64,000 nucleotides of DNA, taken from NCBI GenBank assembly GCA_024235995.1, contig JACKLI010000001.1:3596001-3660000 (forward strand), read 5' to 3'. Shown here one piece after another: positions 1 through 9,404 of the stretch. Positions within the stretch are counted from its first letter, which is position 1. Every line of letters begins with the position of its first letter. The notes beneath the pieces are model-generated. The model made no database searches and had not been told where the DNA came from. It worked only from the letters and a program-made list of their open reading frames with translations. This stretch comes from Burkholderiaceae bacterium (lineage in GTDB: Bacteria; Pseudomonadota; Gammaproteobacteria; Burkholderiales; Burkholderiaceae_C). A program made the translations under genes and the position numbers.

Positions 1-181
1 GGGCGCGGCCATTGAGCAGAATGAACAGGGCGTTGGACTTCTTGCCCTGCTCGACAATGGCCTCCGCGCGCTTGAAGCGCCGCTTGACCACGGCATCGGC
101 CACCGAAATGGCTTGCGCCTCGGTCAGCATCGAAAACAGGGGCACGCGACGGATCAGTTCCAGGCTGGACAGCATCGTCAT
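1..181 (-). CDS. Cyclic nucleotide-binding domain protein (Crp/Fnr-like or CAP-ED), N-terminal part only
   Basis: Only the first 60 codons lie in the window; the gene runs off the left edge. Reading leftwards from the ATG at 181 (a second ATG at 175 is possible) the protein starts MTMLSSLELIRRVPLFSML and continues through a segment ending in ALFILLNGRA. This is the usual opening of a cyclic-nucleotide-binding effector domain: a helix, the 'VPLF' turn, then the first strands of the beta-roll. Whether a DNA-binding domain, an ion channel or another output follows cannot be seen. It is divergent from trxB across 194 bp. Confidence 0.6.
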   Translation of the reverse strand, partial: MTMLSSLELIRRVPLFSMLTEAQAISVADAVVKRRFKRAEAIVEQGKKSNALFILLNGRA

Positions 182-375
182 TCAGACGTCTCCGGCAGTC
201 AAATACTTCATTCGTTGGTTATTCATAAAATGGGAGCATTATCCCCGTGCTTGGTCAGCGCACCAAGCCCTTTCAGCCCCAACCGGCCGGGCAGGCCCTG
301 GCGTCCGCGCCGGCCCATGCCCGGTTTTCGCTCCATGCCCGACGTCGTTTCACGTCCCCCCAGCCGCATTCATCC

Positions 376-1329
<954 letters not shown>

Positions 1330-1331
1330 AC

Positions 1332-2201
1332 GTGGATCGCGCCAGTCCGTCGATCGACCATTACGAAAACTTCCCGGTCGCCTCGTGGCTGTGCCCGCCG
1401 CGCCTGCGCGCGCCCATCGCGGCCATCTACCACTTTGCCCGCACGGCCGACGACATCGCCGATGAGGGCGATGCCCCCGCCGCCCATCGCCTGGCCGAGC
1501 TGGCCGCCTACCGCGCCGAGCTGCACGCCATCGCCACTGCCAGCAGCCACCAGCCGCCGGCCGCCAGCCGCTGGCCGCAGGTGTTCGGCCCGCTGGCGGC
1601 CCAGATGCGGGCGTTCCAGCTGCCCGAGGCGCCGCTGCTCGATCTGCTCTCCGCCTTCGAGCAGGACGTGCGCATGACCCACGCCGGCGCCGCCTACCCC
1701 GACCAGGCCGTGCTGCTGGACTACTGCCGGCGCTCGGCCAACCCGGTGGGCCGCCTGCTGCTGCACCTGTACGGCGTGAGCACACCCGCGGCCCTGGCCG
1801 AAAGCGACGCCATCTGCACCGCGCTGCAACTCATCAACTTCTGGCAGGACCTGTCGGTGGACATCCCGCGCGGGCGCTTCTATTTGCCGCTGGCCGACTG
1901 CGCCGCGCACGGCATCGCCATCCACGACCCGGCCACCCAGTTCCCGGCCCTTCGGGCCAGCGAGGCCACGCGGAGCCTGGTCCGCGCCCTGGCCGATCAG
2001 GCCCGCGCCACCATGCTGGCCGGCGCCCCCCTGGTGCAGCGCCTCCCCGGCCGCGCCGGCTGGGAGCTGCGCGCCGTGGTGCAGGGCGGTCTGCGCGTGC
2101 TCGACCGCATCACCGCCCTGAACCACGACACCCTCGCCCGCCGCCCCACCCTGCGGCGGCGCGACGGCTGGGTGATCGCGGCCCGCGCGCTGGTGATGTA
2201 A
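1332..2201 (+). CDS. hpnC: Hydroxysqualene synthase (squalene synthase HpnC)
   Basis: Trans-isoprenyl diphosphate synthase-like protein of the squalene/phytoene synthase family, about 289 residues. In the HpnCDE route it converts presqualene diphosphate to hydroxysqualene. The first aspartate-rich motif is DDIADEGD (residues 40-47) after AIYHFART; the second lies in NFWQDLSVDIPRGRFYLP. The opening IDHYENFPVASWLCPPRLR is typical of HpnC rather than HpnD. The start is uncertain: GTG at 1332 is used here, and a TTG at 1326 would overlap the trxB stop. The partners hpnD and hpnE lie about 5 kb downstream, separated by an ABC transporter and a prenyltransferase, which is an unusual split. Confidence 0.85.
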   Translation: MDRASPSIDHYENFPVASWLCPPRLRAPIAAIYHFARTADDIADEGDAPAAHRLAELAAYRAELHAIATASSHQPPAASRWPQVFGPLAAQMRAFQLPEAPLLDLLSAFEQDVRMTHAGAAYPDQAVLLDYCRRSANPVGRLLLHLYGVSTPAALAESDAICTALQLINFWQDLSVDIPRGRFYLPLADCAAHGIAIHDPATQFPALRASEATRSLVRALADQARATMLAGAPLVQRLPGRAGWELRAVVQGGLRVLDRITALNHDTLARRPTLRRRDGWVIAARALVM

Positions 2202-2267
2202 GCGCCCGGACTCACCGGCACTTGTGGCACAGTCGGTTACTTTTGCGACACGGTCTTTCACTTCACC

Positions 2268-3347
2268 ATGGCAGCCATCACCATCGACGGCATCGTCAAG
2301 CAGTTCGGCGGGCTCACCGTGCTGCAGCAGCTGTCGCTGCACGTGCCCGACGGCGCGTTCTACACCCTGCTGGGCCCCAGCGGCTGCGGCAAGACCACCT
2401 TGCTGCGCTGCATCGCCGGGTTCTACGAGCCCGACGGCGGGCGCCTGCTGTTCGACCGTGACGACGTCACCCGCACGCCCCCGCACCGGCGCGACATCGG
2501 CATGGTGTTCCAGGACTACGCCCTGTTCCCGGACAAGACCGCGTTCGACAACGTCGCCTACGGCCTGCGCGCGCGCCAGGTGGCCCGGGCCGAGATCGCG
2601 CGGCGCGTGGCCGAGGCCCTGGACAAGGTGGGCCTGGCCGAGCTGGCGGCGCGCTACCCGGCGCAGATGAGCGGCGGCCAGCGCCAGCGCGTGGCGCTGG
2701 CGCGCGCGCTGGTGATCCGCCCGCGCGTGCTGCTGATGGACGAGCCGCTGTCCAACCTGGACGCCAAGATGCGCCTGCAGATGCGCGACGTGATCCTCGA
2801 CCTGGTGCGCGAGGCCGGCATCACCACCGTGTTCGTCACGCACGACCAGGAAGAAGCCCTGGCCATGTCCGACCGCATCGCCATCATGGACCGCGGCCGC
2901 ATCGCCCAGCTGGGCACACCCGAAGAGCTGTACGGCACGCCGGCCAACGCCTACGTGGCCGACTTCATCGGCTCGGCCAACCTGCTGCCGGTGCCCACCA
3001 CCGGCGCGGCCGAACCCGGCCGCGTGCGCTACCAGCTGGCCGGGCACGCGCTGGAGGGCCGCCGCGACGGGCCGGCGCCGGGCAAGGGCCAGGGCCTGCT
3101 GATCGCGCGGCCCGAAGAGCTGGCGCTGGGCGCCGCGGCGCCCCCGCAGCCCAATGCCCTGCCGGGGCGCGTCCTGCGCCGGCAATACCTGGGCTTCAAG
3201 ACCGCCTACCGCGTGCAACTGCACGATGGCCCCGAGCTGCGCGTGGAGCAGCACGGCGGCAGCCACGCCAGCGCGTTTCAGGTCGGTGACGCGGTGCAGG
3301 TGCTGATACCGGCGCACAGCCGCGTGATCGCGGCCGACAACGCATGA
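2268..3347 (+). CDS. ABC transporter ATP-binding protein, Fbp/Pot type
   Basis: ATPase of a binding-protein-dependent importer, 359 residues. Walker A is GPSGCGKTT (residues 36-44), the Q-loop is in MVFQDYALFP, the signature is MSGGQRQRVALA, and Walker B is LLMDEP (155-160) followed by LSNLDAKMR and the switch histidine in VFVTHDQEEA. A C-terminal region of about 110 residues looks like the TOBE domain found in iron, polyamine and phosphonate importers. It is followed 16 bp later by the permease and then by the binding protein, giving a complete ATPase-permease-receptor set. No Fur-box-like sequence is visible in the 66 bp upstream. Confidence 0.88.
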   Translation: MAAITIDGIVKQFGGLTVLQQLSLHVPDGAFYTLLGPSGCGKTTLLRCIAGFYEPDGGRLLFDRDDVTRTPPHRRDIGMVFQDYALFPDKTAFDNVAYGLRARQVARAEIARRVAEALDKVGLAELAARYPAQMSGGQRQRVALARALVIRPRVLLMDEPLSNLDAKMRLQMRDVILDLVREAGITTVFVTHDQEEALAMSDRIAIMDRGRIAQLGTPEELYGTPANAYVADFIGSANLLPVPTTGAAEPGRVRYQLAGHALEGRRDGPAPGKGQGLLIARPEELALGAAAPPQPNALPGRVLRRQYLGFKTAYRVQLHDGPELRVEQHGGSHASAFQVGDAVQVLIPAHSRVIAADNA

Positions 3348-3363
3348 AGCCGGAGGCCCTGCG

Positions 3364-5010
3364 ATGAATATCCGCTGGTGGCCCTGGGGCCTGCTGGCGG
3401 CGGCCTGCCTGGCGGTGCTGCTGTTTTTCGTGCTCTACCCGCTGGTGGTGCTGTTCGGCAACAGCGTGCTGGACGAGTCGGGCGCGTATTCGCTGGCCGC
3501 CTTCATCGCCCTGGCGCGCGATAGCCAGTTCGTGCAGGCCTTCCAGAATTCGCTGCTGCTGGGCGTCGTGGTCACCGCCTGCACGGTGATGGTGGGCGTG
3601 CCCTTCGCCTACATGGTGGCGCGCTACGAATTTCCATTCAAGAACCTGGTGGCCGTGCTGCCCATCCTGACCATCGTCATCCCCGAGATCATCGTCGGCC
3701 AGTCCTGGCTGCTGGTGCTGGGCAACAACGGGCTGGTGACCAACTGGCTGGCCGGCTGGGGCATCGAGCTGCCCTCGTTCTACGGCTGGACGGGCCTGGT
3801 GCTGTCGATGACGCTGGTGTATTACACCTACATCTACCTGGGCGTGCTGGCCGCGCTGCGCGGCTTTGACGGGCAGCTGGAAGAAGCGGGCCTGAGCCTG
3901 GGCACCTCCCCCTTCGTCACCCGGCTGCGCGTGCTGGTGCCGGTGGTGGCGCCGGCGGTGCTGGTCAATGCGCTGGTGGTGTTCACGCTGGTGGTGGGCA
4001 ACTTCGCGCTGTCCATGCTGCTGGCCAGCCGCGTGCCCCTGCTGTCGGTGATGACCTACAACACCTTCGTCAGTGAAATGGGCGGCAACCCCGCGCTGCA
4101 AAGCGCCATGTCGGTGGTGTCCATCGCCATCGTGGCGGGGGTGCTGTTCGTGCAAAAGCGCGTGGTCGAGCGCAAGGTCTACACCATGACGCAGGGGCGC
4201 GCGCCGGCGCCGCGGCGCGTGCGCTCGGGCGCCTCGCTGCTGTTCACCGCCACCGTGGGCCTGGTGCTGCTGGCCTCGCTGCTGCCGCTGATCGTGGTGT
4301 TCGTCGGCGCCTTCACGGCCACCAGCGGCCCCGTCATGCACTGGGGCAGCTGGTCGCTGGACAGCCTGCAACGCGCGCTGCAGGCCGCGCCCGAGCCCAT
4401 CGTCAACTCGCTGCGCTTTGCCTCCATGGCCACGGTGGTGGGCGTGGCCTTCGCGGTGCTGGCCAGCTACCTGATCATCAAGAAGCGCACGCTGGCGACC
4501 CAGGCGCTGGACTACGTGGTGGTGCTGCCGCTGACGATCTCGGGCACGGTGCTGGGCATCGCTCTGGTGCAGACCTTCAACACCGGCTGGCTGGTGCTGG
4601 CCGGCACCTCCACCATCATGGTGCTGGCCTACGCCGTGCGCCGCCTGCCCTTTGCCATGCGCAATGCCTCCTCCACGCTGTTCAACATCCCGGAGTCGAT
4701 CGAGGAGGCCTCCATCAGCCTGGGCGTGTCGCCCCTGATGACCTTCTTCAAGGTGGTGCTGCCGGCCATGAAGGCCTCGCTGATCTCCTCGGCCATCCTG
4801 ATGTGGGTGACCACCATTTCCGAACTCTCGGCCTCGATGGTGGTGTACACCGGCGGGCTGGAGACCATGCCGATCACCATCTTCCGCCAGGTCGACGGCG
4901 GGCGCCTGGGCCTGGCCTCGGCCTATGGCGCGGCCCTGGTCAGCGTCATCGTGCTGCCCATCGTCATCGCTATCAAGGTGTTTCGCATCAACCTTTTCTC
5001 CACCAAGTAA
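3364..5010 (+). CDS. ABC transporter permease with two fused permease units (FbpB-like)
   Basis: Inner-membrane permease of 548 residues made of two homologous halves of about six helices each, as in FbpB/AfuB-type iron permeases. Each half carries an EAA-type coupling loop: LEEAGLSLGTSPFVTRLRV in the first half and EEASISLGVSPLMTFFKVV in the second. The halves are joined by a charged linker around residues 270-290 (RAPAPRRVRSG). It lies between the ATPase and the receptor of the same importer, with short gaps on both sides, so the three genes form one transcription unit. The substrate cannot be read from the permease. Confidence 0.88.
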   Translation: MNIRWWPWGLLAAACLAVLLFFVLYPLVVLFGNSVLDESGAYSLAAFIALARDSQFVQAFQNSLLLGVVVTACTVMVGVPFAYMVARYEFPFKNLVAVLPILTIVIPEIIVGQSWLLVLGNNGLVTNWLAGWGIELPSFYGWTGLVLSMTLVYYTYIYLGVLAALRGFDGQLEEAGLSLGTSPFVTRLRVLVPVVAPAVLVNALVVFTLVVGNFALSMLLASRVPLLSVMTYNTFVSEMGGNPALQSAMSVVSIAIVAGVLFVQKRVVERKVYTMTQGRAPAPRRVRSGASLLFTATVGLVLLASLLPLIVVFVGAFTATSGPVMHWGSWSLDSLQRALQAAPEPIVNSLRFASMATVVGVAFAVLASYLIIKKRTLATQALDYVVVLPLTISGTVLGIALVQTFNTGWLVLAGTSTIMVLAYAVRRLPFAMRNASSTLFNIPESIEEASISLGVSPLMTFFKVVLPAMKASLISSAILMWVTTISELSASMVVYTGGLETMPITIFRQVDGGRLGLASAYGAALVSVIVLPIVIAIKVFRINLFSTK

Positions 5011-5028
5011 ATCCACGAAAGGACTCGC

Positions 5029-6012
5029 ATGAAGATCAAGACCTTGCTGCAATGCACGCTGGCCGCCGCCAGCCTGGTGGCCGCGTCGGCGCAGGCGCAA
5101 ACCGTGGTGCTGTACTCGTCCAACAACACCGAGACCATCGAGACCGCGCTCAACGTGGTCAAGAAAAAGGCGCCGTCGCTGACCGTGCAGCAGGTCACGG
5201 GCGGCACCGGCTCGCTGATGAAGCGCATCCAGGCCGAGGCCAAGAACCCGCGCGGCGACGTGCTGTGGAGCGGCGGCTTCGGCACCCTGGGCGCGTACAA
5301 GGACTTGCTGGAGCCGTACAAGGCGCCCGGCATCGAGGCCATCCCGCCCGAGTTCCGCGGCCCCGGCAACCTGTGGGTGGGCACCAACCTGCACGTGATG
5401 GTGATGATGGTCAACGAGCGCCAGCTCAAGGGCCTGCCCGCGCCCAAGACCTGGTCGGACCTGATGAAGCCCGAGTGGAAGGGCAAGTTCGCCATCACCG
5501 ACCCCAGCAAGAGCGCCACCGCCTACATGCTGGTGTACGGCCTGCTCAAGCAGTTCGGCAAGGACGGGCTGGAGAAGATCGCCGCCAACGCCGTGGTCAC
5601 GTCCTCGTCGGGCAGCACCTACAAGGGCACGGCCGCGGGCGAATACCCGGTGGGCCTGACCATCGAATACGCCGCGCAGGAATACGTGGCCGGCGGCCAG
5701 AAGGAGATCAAGCTGGTGTACCCCACCGAGGGCAGCTACCTGGCGCCCGAGGGCATGTTCATCGTCAAGGGCGCCAAGAACATGGCAGCGGCCAAGACCT
5801 TGTACGACGCGCTGATGAGCAAGGACGTGCAGGAGGCCGAGCTGGTCAAGAACTTCCGCCGCCCCACGCGCAGCGACATCGCCGTCTCCAAGCTCACCAC
5901 CTTGCCCGACCTGAAGTCCATCAAGATCTTCCCGCTGGACCAAGCGCAGGCCTCGGCCGAATACGAGCAGCTGGTGGCCCTGTGGAACCTAGCCGTCAGC
6001 AAAGCGCGATGA
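5029..6012 (+). CDS. ABC transporter substrate-binding protein, AfuA/FbpA-like fold
   Basis: Periplasmic receptor of 327 residues with a clear signal peptide (MKIKTLLQCTLAAASLVAAS, cleavage near AQAQ). The mature protein opens TVVLYSSNNTETIETA and contains GGTGSLMKRIQAEAKNPRGD, the pattern of the Fe(3+)/2-aminoethylphosphonate receptor group. Ferric-binding FbpA proteins use two adjacent tyrosines; no adjacent pair is visible in the matching segment (LTIEYAAQEYVAGG), so iron is not assured and an organophosphonate or another ligand is possible. A ribosome-binding site (AAAGGA) precedes the ATG. It is the last gene of the importer and is followed by a REP-like sequence. Confidence 0.82.
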   Translation: MKIKTLLQCTLAAASLVAASAQAQTVVLYSSNNTETIETALNVVKKKAPSLTVQQVTGGTGSLMKRIQAEAKNPRGDVLWSGGFGTLGAYKDLLEPYKAPGIEAIPPEFRGPGNLWVGTNLHVMVMMVNERQLKGLPAPKTWSDLMKPEWKGKFAITDPSKSATAYMLVYGLLKQFGKDGLEKIAANAVVTSSSGSTYKGTAAGEYPVGLTIEYAAQEYVAGGQKEIKLVYPTEGSYLAPEGMFIVKGAKNMAAAKTLYDALMSKDVQEAELVKNFRRPTRSDIAVSKLTTLPDLKSIKIFPLDQAQASAEYEQLVALWNLAVSKAR

Positions 6013-6030
6013 GCTGAAGCCGAGCCTACC

Positions 6031-6080
6031 CCGCCCCAATCTTTACTCCCTCTGGGAGAGGGCAGGGGTGAGGGCGCGGG
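6031..6080. repeat. REP-like extragenic repeat
   Basis: The segment contains CTCCCTCTGGGAGAGGGCAG followed by GGGTGAGGG. This is the common proteobacterial pattern of a short CCCTC/GAGGG hairpin trailed by a GGGGTGAGGG tail. It separates the ABC importer from the prenyltransferase gene. No T-tract follows, so it is not a simple terminator. Confidence 0.6.
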
Positions 6081-6094
6081 GCGCAGCCAAAGGC

Positions 6095-7033
6095 ATGGCG
6101 CCGGCAATTCAAATGGCAACCCCCACCCCGGCCCTGCTGTGGCGCATGACGCGCCCGGCCTTTTTGCTGCTCACCGTGGTCGCCTGCCTGCTGGGCACGG
6201 CCACGGCGGCGGCCGGCGGCCATGGGCTGGATTGGCCGCTGGCGGCCGCCGCCACGCTGCTGGCCGTGCTGGCGCACGCCGCGGGCAATGTGCTGAATGA
6301 CCTGCACGACGCCCGCAACGGCGCCGACGCCGCCAACACCCAGGGCATCTTCCCCTTCACCGGCGGTTCGCGCCTGATCCAGACCGGCGCCGTCACCGAA
6401 GGCCAGACCGCCGCCCTGGCCTACGGCTTGCTGCTGGTGCTGGTGCCGGCCGGCCTGCTGCTGGCCACCCGGACCGCCGCCGGCGTGCTGCTGCTGGGCA
6501 TGGCCGGGCTGCTGCTGGCCTGGGCCTACTCGGCGCCGCCGCTGCGGCTGATGGCGCGCGGGCTGGGCGAACTGGCGGTGGCCGGCGCCTGGTTTCTGGT
6601 CGTGCTGGGCAGTGACTACGTGCAGCGGCGCCAGTTCTTCGCCACCCCGGCCAGCGCGGCGCTGAGCCTGGCGCTGCTGGTGGCGGCGCTGCTGCTCATC
6701 AACGGCTGCCCGGACGCCGCGGCCGACGCCCAGGTCGGCAAGCGCACCCTGGCCGTGCGCCTGGGCCCCGTGGGCGCGGCCTGGGCCTACCTGGCCCTGG
6801 TGCTGGCCGCGCACGGCTGGCTGGCCGCCAGCGTGGGGCTGCGGCTGGCGCCGGCGGCGGCGCTGTGGGGGCTGGTGTCGCTGCCCCTGTCGCTGGCCGC
6901 CGCCGCGCTGCTGCGGCGCCACGCGCGCCAGCCCCGGCGCCTGAAGCCCGCGCTGGCACTGACCGTGGCGGCCACGCTGCTGCACGGCCTGGGCATGGCC
7001 GCGGGCTATGCATGGATCGCGTCGCAACACTGA
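6095..7033 (+). CDS. UbiA-superfamily prenyltransferase, MenA-like
   Basis: Integral membrane prenyltransferase of about 312 residues with eight or nine predicted helices. The first Asp-rich motif is NVLNDLHDARNGAD, followed by FPFTGGSRLIQTG, a segment seen in 1,4-dihydroxy-2-naphthoate prenyltransferases. The second motif is NGCPDAAADAQVGKRTLA. The acceptor is unknown: ubiquinone-using betaproteobacteria normally have a separate UbiA, so this may be a MenA-like paralogue acting on another aromatic or lipid acceptor. It lies 22 bp before hpnD inside the squalene region. Starts at 6095 and 6113 are both possible; I used the first ATG after the repeat. Confidence 0.75.
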   Translation: MAPAIQMATPTPALLWRMTRPAFLLLTVVACLLGTATAAAGGHGLDWPLAAAATLLAVLAHAAGNVLNDLHDARNGADAANTQGIFPFTGGSRLIQTGAVTEGQTAALAYGLLLVLVPAGLLLATRTAAGVLLLGMAGLLLAWAYSAPPLRLMARGLGELAVAGAWFLVVLGSDYVQRRQFFATPASAALSLALLVAALLLINGCPDAAADAQVGKRTLAVRLGPVGAAWAYLALVLAAHGWLAASVGLRLAPAAALWGLVSLPLSLAAAALLRRHARQPRRLKPALALTVAATLLHGLGMAAGYAWIASQH

Positions 7034-7055
7034 GCCCATGGGACAATCGCGCCCC

Positions 7056-7895
7056 ATGACGCCACAGCAGTACGTGCAGCAAAAAGCGGCTGCTTCGGGC
7101 AGCAGTTTCTATTACGCCTTTCTGTTTTTGCCGCCGCCGCGGCGCGCGGCCATCACGGCGTTCTATGCGTTCTGCCGCGAGGTCGACGACGTGGCCGACA
7201 CCGTGAGCGACCCCGGCGTGGCCGCCGCCAAGCTGGCTTGGTGGCAGGGCGAGGTGCGCGGCGCCTTCGAGGGCCGGCCCACGCACCCGGTGATGCAGGC
7301 GCTGATGCCGCATGCGGCGGCCTTCAGCATCGAGCCCGGCCCGCTGCTGGACGTCATTGAGGGCTGCCAGATGGACCTGCAGCCCACGCGCTACTTCGAC
7401 TTTGCCGAGCTGCAGCGCTACTGCCACCGGGTGGCCGGCGTGGTGGGCGAGGTGTCGGCGCGCATCTTCGGCCAGACCGATCCGGCCACCACTGCCTATG
7501 CGCACACGCTGGGCCTGGCGTTTCAGCTCACCAACATCATCCGCGACGTGGGCGAGGACGCGCGGCGCGAGCGCGTGTACCTGCCGGTGAGCGAGCTGCA
7601 GCGCTTCGAGGTGCGTGCGGACGAGATCCTGAAGGGCGAGTACTCCGAGCGCTTCGCGGCGCTGATGCGCTTTCAGGCCCAGCGCGCGCACGGCCTGTAC
7701 GACGAGGCGCTCAGCCTGCTGCCCGCCGTGGACCGGCGCAGCCAGAAGCCCGGCCTGATGATGGCCAGTATCTACCGCACCCTGCTGCGCGAGATCGAGG
7801 CGGCCGACTTCCAGGTGCTGCACCAGCGCATCGCGCTGACGCCGCTGCGCAAGTTCTGGCTGGCCTGGAAGATGCAGGCGCTGGGGCGTTTTTGA
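7056..7895 (+). CDS. hpnD: Presqualene diphosphate synthase
   Basis: Squalene/phytoene synthase family enzyme of 279 residues that condenses two farnesyl diphosphates to presqualene diphosphate. The first aspartate motif is CREVDDVADT (DDVAD at 44-48) after AFYAFC; the second is NIIRDVGEDARRERVYLP. The QKAAASGSSFYYAFLFLPPPRR opening is diagnostic of HpnD. The ATG at 7056 was preferred because codons further upstream overlap the previous gene and are not conserved in type. It is followed by hpnE after a 78-bp gap that holds one copy of the 60-bp repeat. Confidence 0.92.
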   Translation: MTPQQYVQQKAAASGSSFYYAFLFLPPPRRAAITAFYAFCREVDDVADTVSDPGVAAAKLAWWQGEVRGAFEGRPTHPVMQALMPHAAAFSIEPGPLLDVIEGCQMDLQPTRYFDFAELQRYCHRVAGVVGEVSARIFGQTDPATTAYAHTLGLAFQLTNIIRDVGEDARRERVYLPVSELQRFEVRADEILKGEYSERFAALMRFQAQRAHGLYDEALSLLPAVDRRSQKPGLMMASIYRTLLREIEAADFQVLHQRIALTPLRKFWLAWKMQALGRF

Positions 7896-7918
7896 TTTCG
7901 CCCCGGCTTCGATGATTC

Positions 7919-7970
7919 CCGATTTGATAGCTTCTCGCGCTTGATGCACGCGGGCTACAGCCCATTTCGA
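7919..7970 (+). repeat. AT-rich 60-bp dispersed repeat, copy A
   Basis: The core is GATAGCTTCTCGCGCTTGAT followed by CGCGGGCTACAGCCCATTT. The pattern (ATAGCTnCTnGCGC, a loop, GGGCnnnnGGCC/GCCC, then a T/A-rich tail) recurs at about ten places in the window. Here it fills the gap between hpnD and hpnE and its end touches the hpnE start. Confidence 0.65.
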
Positions 7971-7973
7971 CCC

Positions 7974-9314
7974 ATGAACACCCAACCGGCCCCGCCGCTG
8001 CGCATCGCCATCGTCGGCGCGGGCTGGGCCGGCCTGGCGGCCGCCGTGCACGCGGTGCAGGCGGGCCACGCGGTGACCGTGTTCGAGGCCGCGCCGCAGC
8101 CCGGCGGACGCGCGCGCGGCGTGCCCCTGACGCTGCCCGACGGGCGCGAGCTGATGGTCGACAACGGCCAGCACATCCTGATCGGCGCCTACACCGAATC
8201 GCTGCGGCTGATGCGCACCGTCGGCGTCGATCCCGAAAGCGCCCTGCTGCGCCTGCCGCTCACCCTGCGCTTTGCCGATGGCATGGGCCTGCGCTGGCCC
8301 AACGCGCCCGAGCCGCTGGACGCGGTGGCCGGCATCCTGCGCGCCCGCGGCTGGCGCTGGTCCGAGCGCCTGGCCCTGCTGCGCGCGGCCCTCGGCTGGC
8401 GGCGCGCCGGCTTTGCCTGCGCGAGCGACGTCACCGTGGCCACGCTGTGCCGCGCCCTGCCCCCGCGCCTGATGGCCGAGTTCGTCGAGCCGCTGTGCGT
8501 GGCGGCGCTCAACACGCCCGTCGACCAGGCCAGCGGCCCCGTGTTCTTGCGCGTGCTGCACGACGCGCTGCTGGGTGGGCGCGGCCACTCCCGGCTGCTG
8601 CTGCCGCGCATCGACCTGGGCGCGCTGCTGCCCCAGGCCGCCGCGCGCTGGCTGCAGCAGCGCGGCGCCGTGCTGCGCCGTAGCGAGCGCATCGACACGC
8701 TGCACGCGCAAGGGCTGCACTGGCACGTGGGCGGACAGGCGTTCGACCGGGTGATCTGGGCCACTTCAGCGCCCCATGCGGTTAAAGCCCTCACCCAATC
8801 TGCCTCAGAAGCTCCAAATAACATAGCAATCGGCCTGCGCGACTGGTGCGCCACCACGGCGCGGCTGGCGCATCGCGCCATCACCACGGTCTACGCCCAG
8901 GCGCCCGCATCCGCCGCCCTGCTGCCGCAGCCCATGCTGGCCCTGCGCAGCGGCCCCGATGCACCGGCCCAGTTCGTGTTCGACCGCGACGCCATCACCG
9001 GCACGCGCGAGCCGACCGGGTTGCTGGCCTTCGTCGCCAGCGACAGCGCCGGCGAGCGCCCGACGCTGCAGGCCGCCATCGTCGCCCAGGCCAGCCGCGA
9101 GCTGGGCCTGGCCGTGCAGCCGCTGCTGACCGTGACCGAACGGCGCGCCACCTTCGCCTGCACCGCCGCGCTGCAGCGCCCGCCGGCCTTCATCGCGCCG
9201 GGCCTGCTGGCCTGCGGCGACTACGTGGCCGGCCCCTACCCCGCCACGCTGGAAGGCGCGGTGCGCAGCGGCATCGCCGCCGCCGCTGCCATCGCCCCGG
9301 CAGCGCTCGGCTAG
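7974..9314 (+). CDS. hpnE: Hydroxysqualene dehydroxylase (FAD-dependent amine-oxidase-like)
   Basis: Flavoprotein of 446 residues that reduces hydroxysqualene to squalene, the last step of the HpnCDE route. The N-terminal dinucleotide-binding motif is IVGAGWAGLAAAVHAVQAGH followed by VTVFEAAPQPGGRARG, as in carotenoid desaturase-like and HpnE proteins. The C-terminal FAD contact is FIAPGLLACGDYVAGPYPATLEGAV. Residues about 270-287 (LTQSASEAPNNIAIGL) come from a segment that resembles the dispersed 60-bp repeat and is AT-richer than its flanks. The TAG stop overlaps the likely -10 box of the downstream tRNA gene. Confidence 0.9.
   Translation: MNTQPAPPLRIAIVGAGWAGLAAAVHAVQAGHAVTVFEAAPQPGGRARGVPLTLPDGRELMVDNGQHILIGAYTESLRLMRTVGVDPESALLRLPLTLRFADGMGLRWPNAPEPLDAVAGILRARGWRWSERLALLRAALGWRRAGFACASDVTVATLCRALPPRLMAEFVEPLCVAALNTPVDQASGPVFLRVLHDALLGGRGHSRLLLPRIDLGALLPQAAARWLQQRGAVLRRSERIDTLHAQGLHWHVGGQAFDRVIWATSAPHAVKALTQSASEAPNNIAIGLRDWCATTARLAHRAITTVYAQAPASAALLPQPMLALRSGPDAPAQFVFDRDAITGTREPTGLLAFVASDSAGERPTLQAAIVAQASRELGLAVQPLLTVTERRATFACTAALQRPPAFIAPGLLACGDYVAGPYPATLEGAVRSGIAAAAAIAPAALG
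8784..8834 (-). repeat. Possible intragenic copy J of the 60-bp repeat (in hpnE)
   Basis: Read on the minus strand this stretch gives TTATTTGGAGCTTCTGAGGC followed by AGATTGGGTGAGGGC. This resembles copies E and I (GGAGCATCTGGCGC, then a short loop). It is clearly AT-richer than the surrounding hpnE sequence and stays in frame. The match is partial, so the assignment is tentative. Confidence 0.35.
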
Positions 9315-9329
9315 AATCGGCCCTGCTTT

Positions 9330-9403
9330 GCGGGTGTAGTTCAATGGTAGAACGGCAGCTTCCCAAGCTTCATACGAGGGTTCGATTCCCTTCACCCGCT
9401 CCA
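9330..9403 (+). tRNA. tRNA-Gly(CCC)
   Basis: A 74-nt cloverleaf with acceptor stem GCGGGTG/CACCCGC, D-loop TTCAATGGTAGAA, anticodon loop TTCCCAA (anticodon CCC), T-arm GAGGGTTCGATTCCCTT, and an encoded TCCA 3' end. It closely resembles bacterial glyU. A TAGAAT hexamer at 9312-9317 is placed as a -10 box and overlaps the hpnE stop codon. The stop codon of the HipA-like gene lies only 2 bp beyond the 3' end. Confidence 0.95.
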
Positions 9404-9404
9404 A

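Noticed and set aside
2202..2267. Fur box before the Fbp-like importer
   Set aside because: No palindromic AT-rich GATAAT-type sequence is visible in this gap.
3196..5943. Minus-strand 915-codon open frame, His/Gln/Asp-rich
   Set aside because: It is antisense to the permease and receptor genes, whose motifs are clear; the composition is that of a shadow frame.
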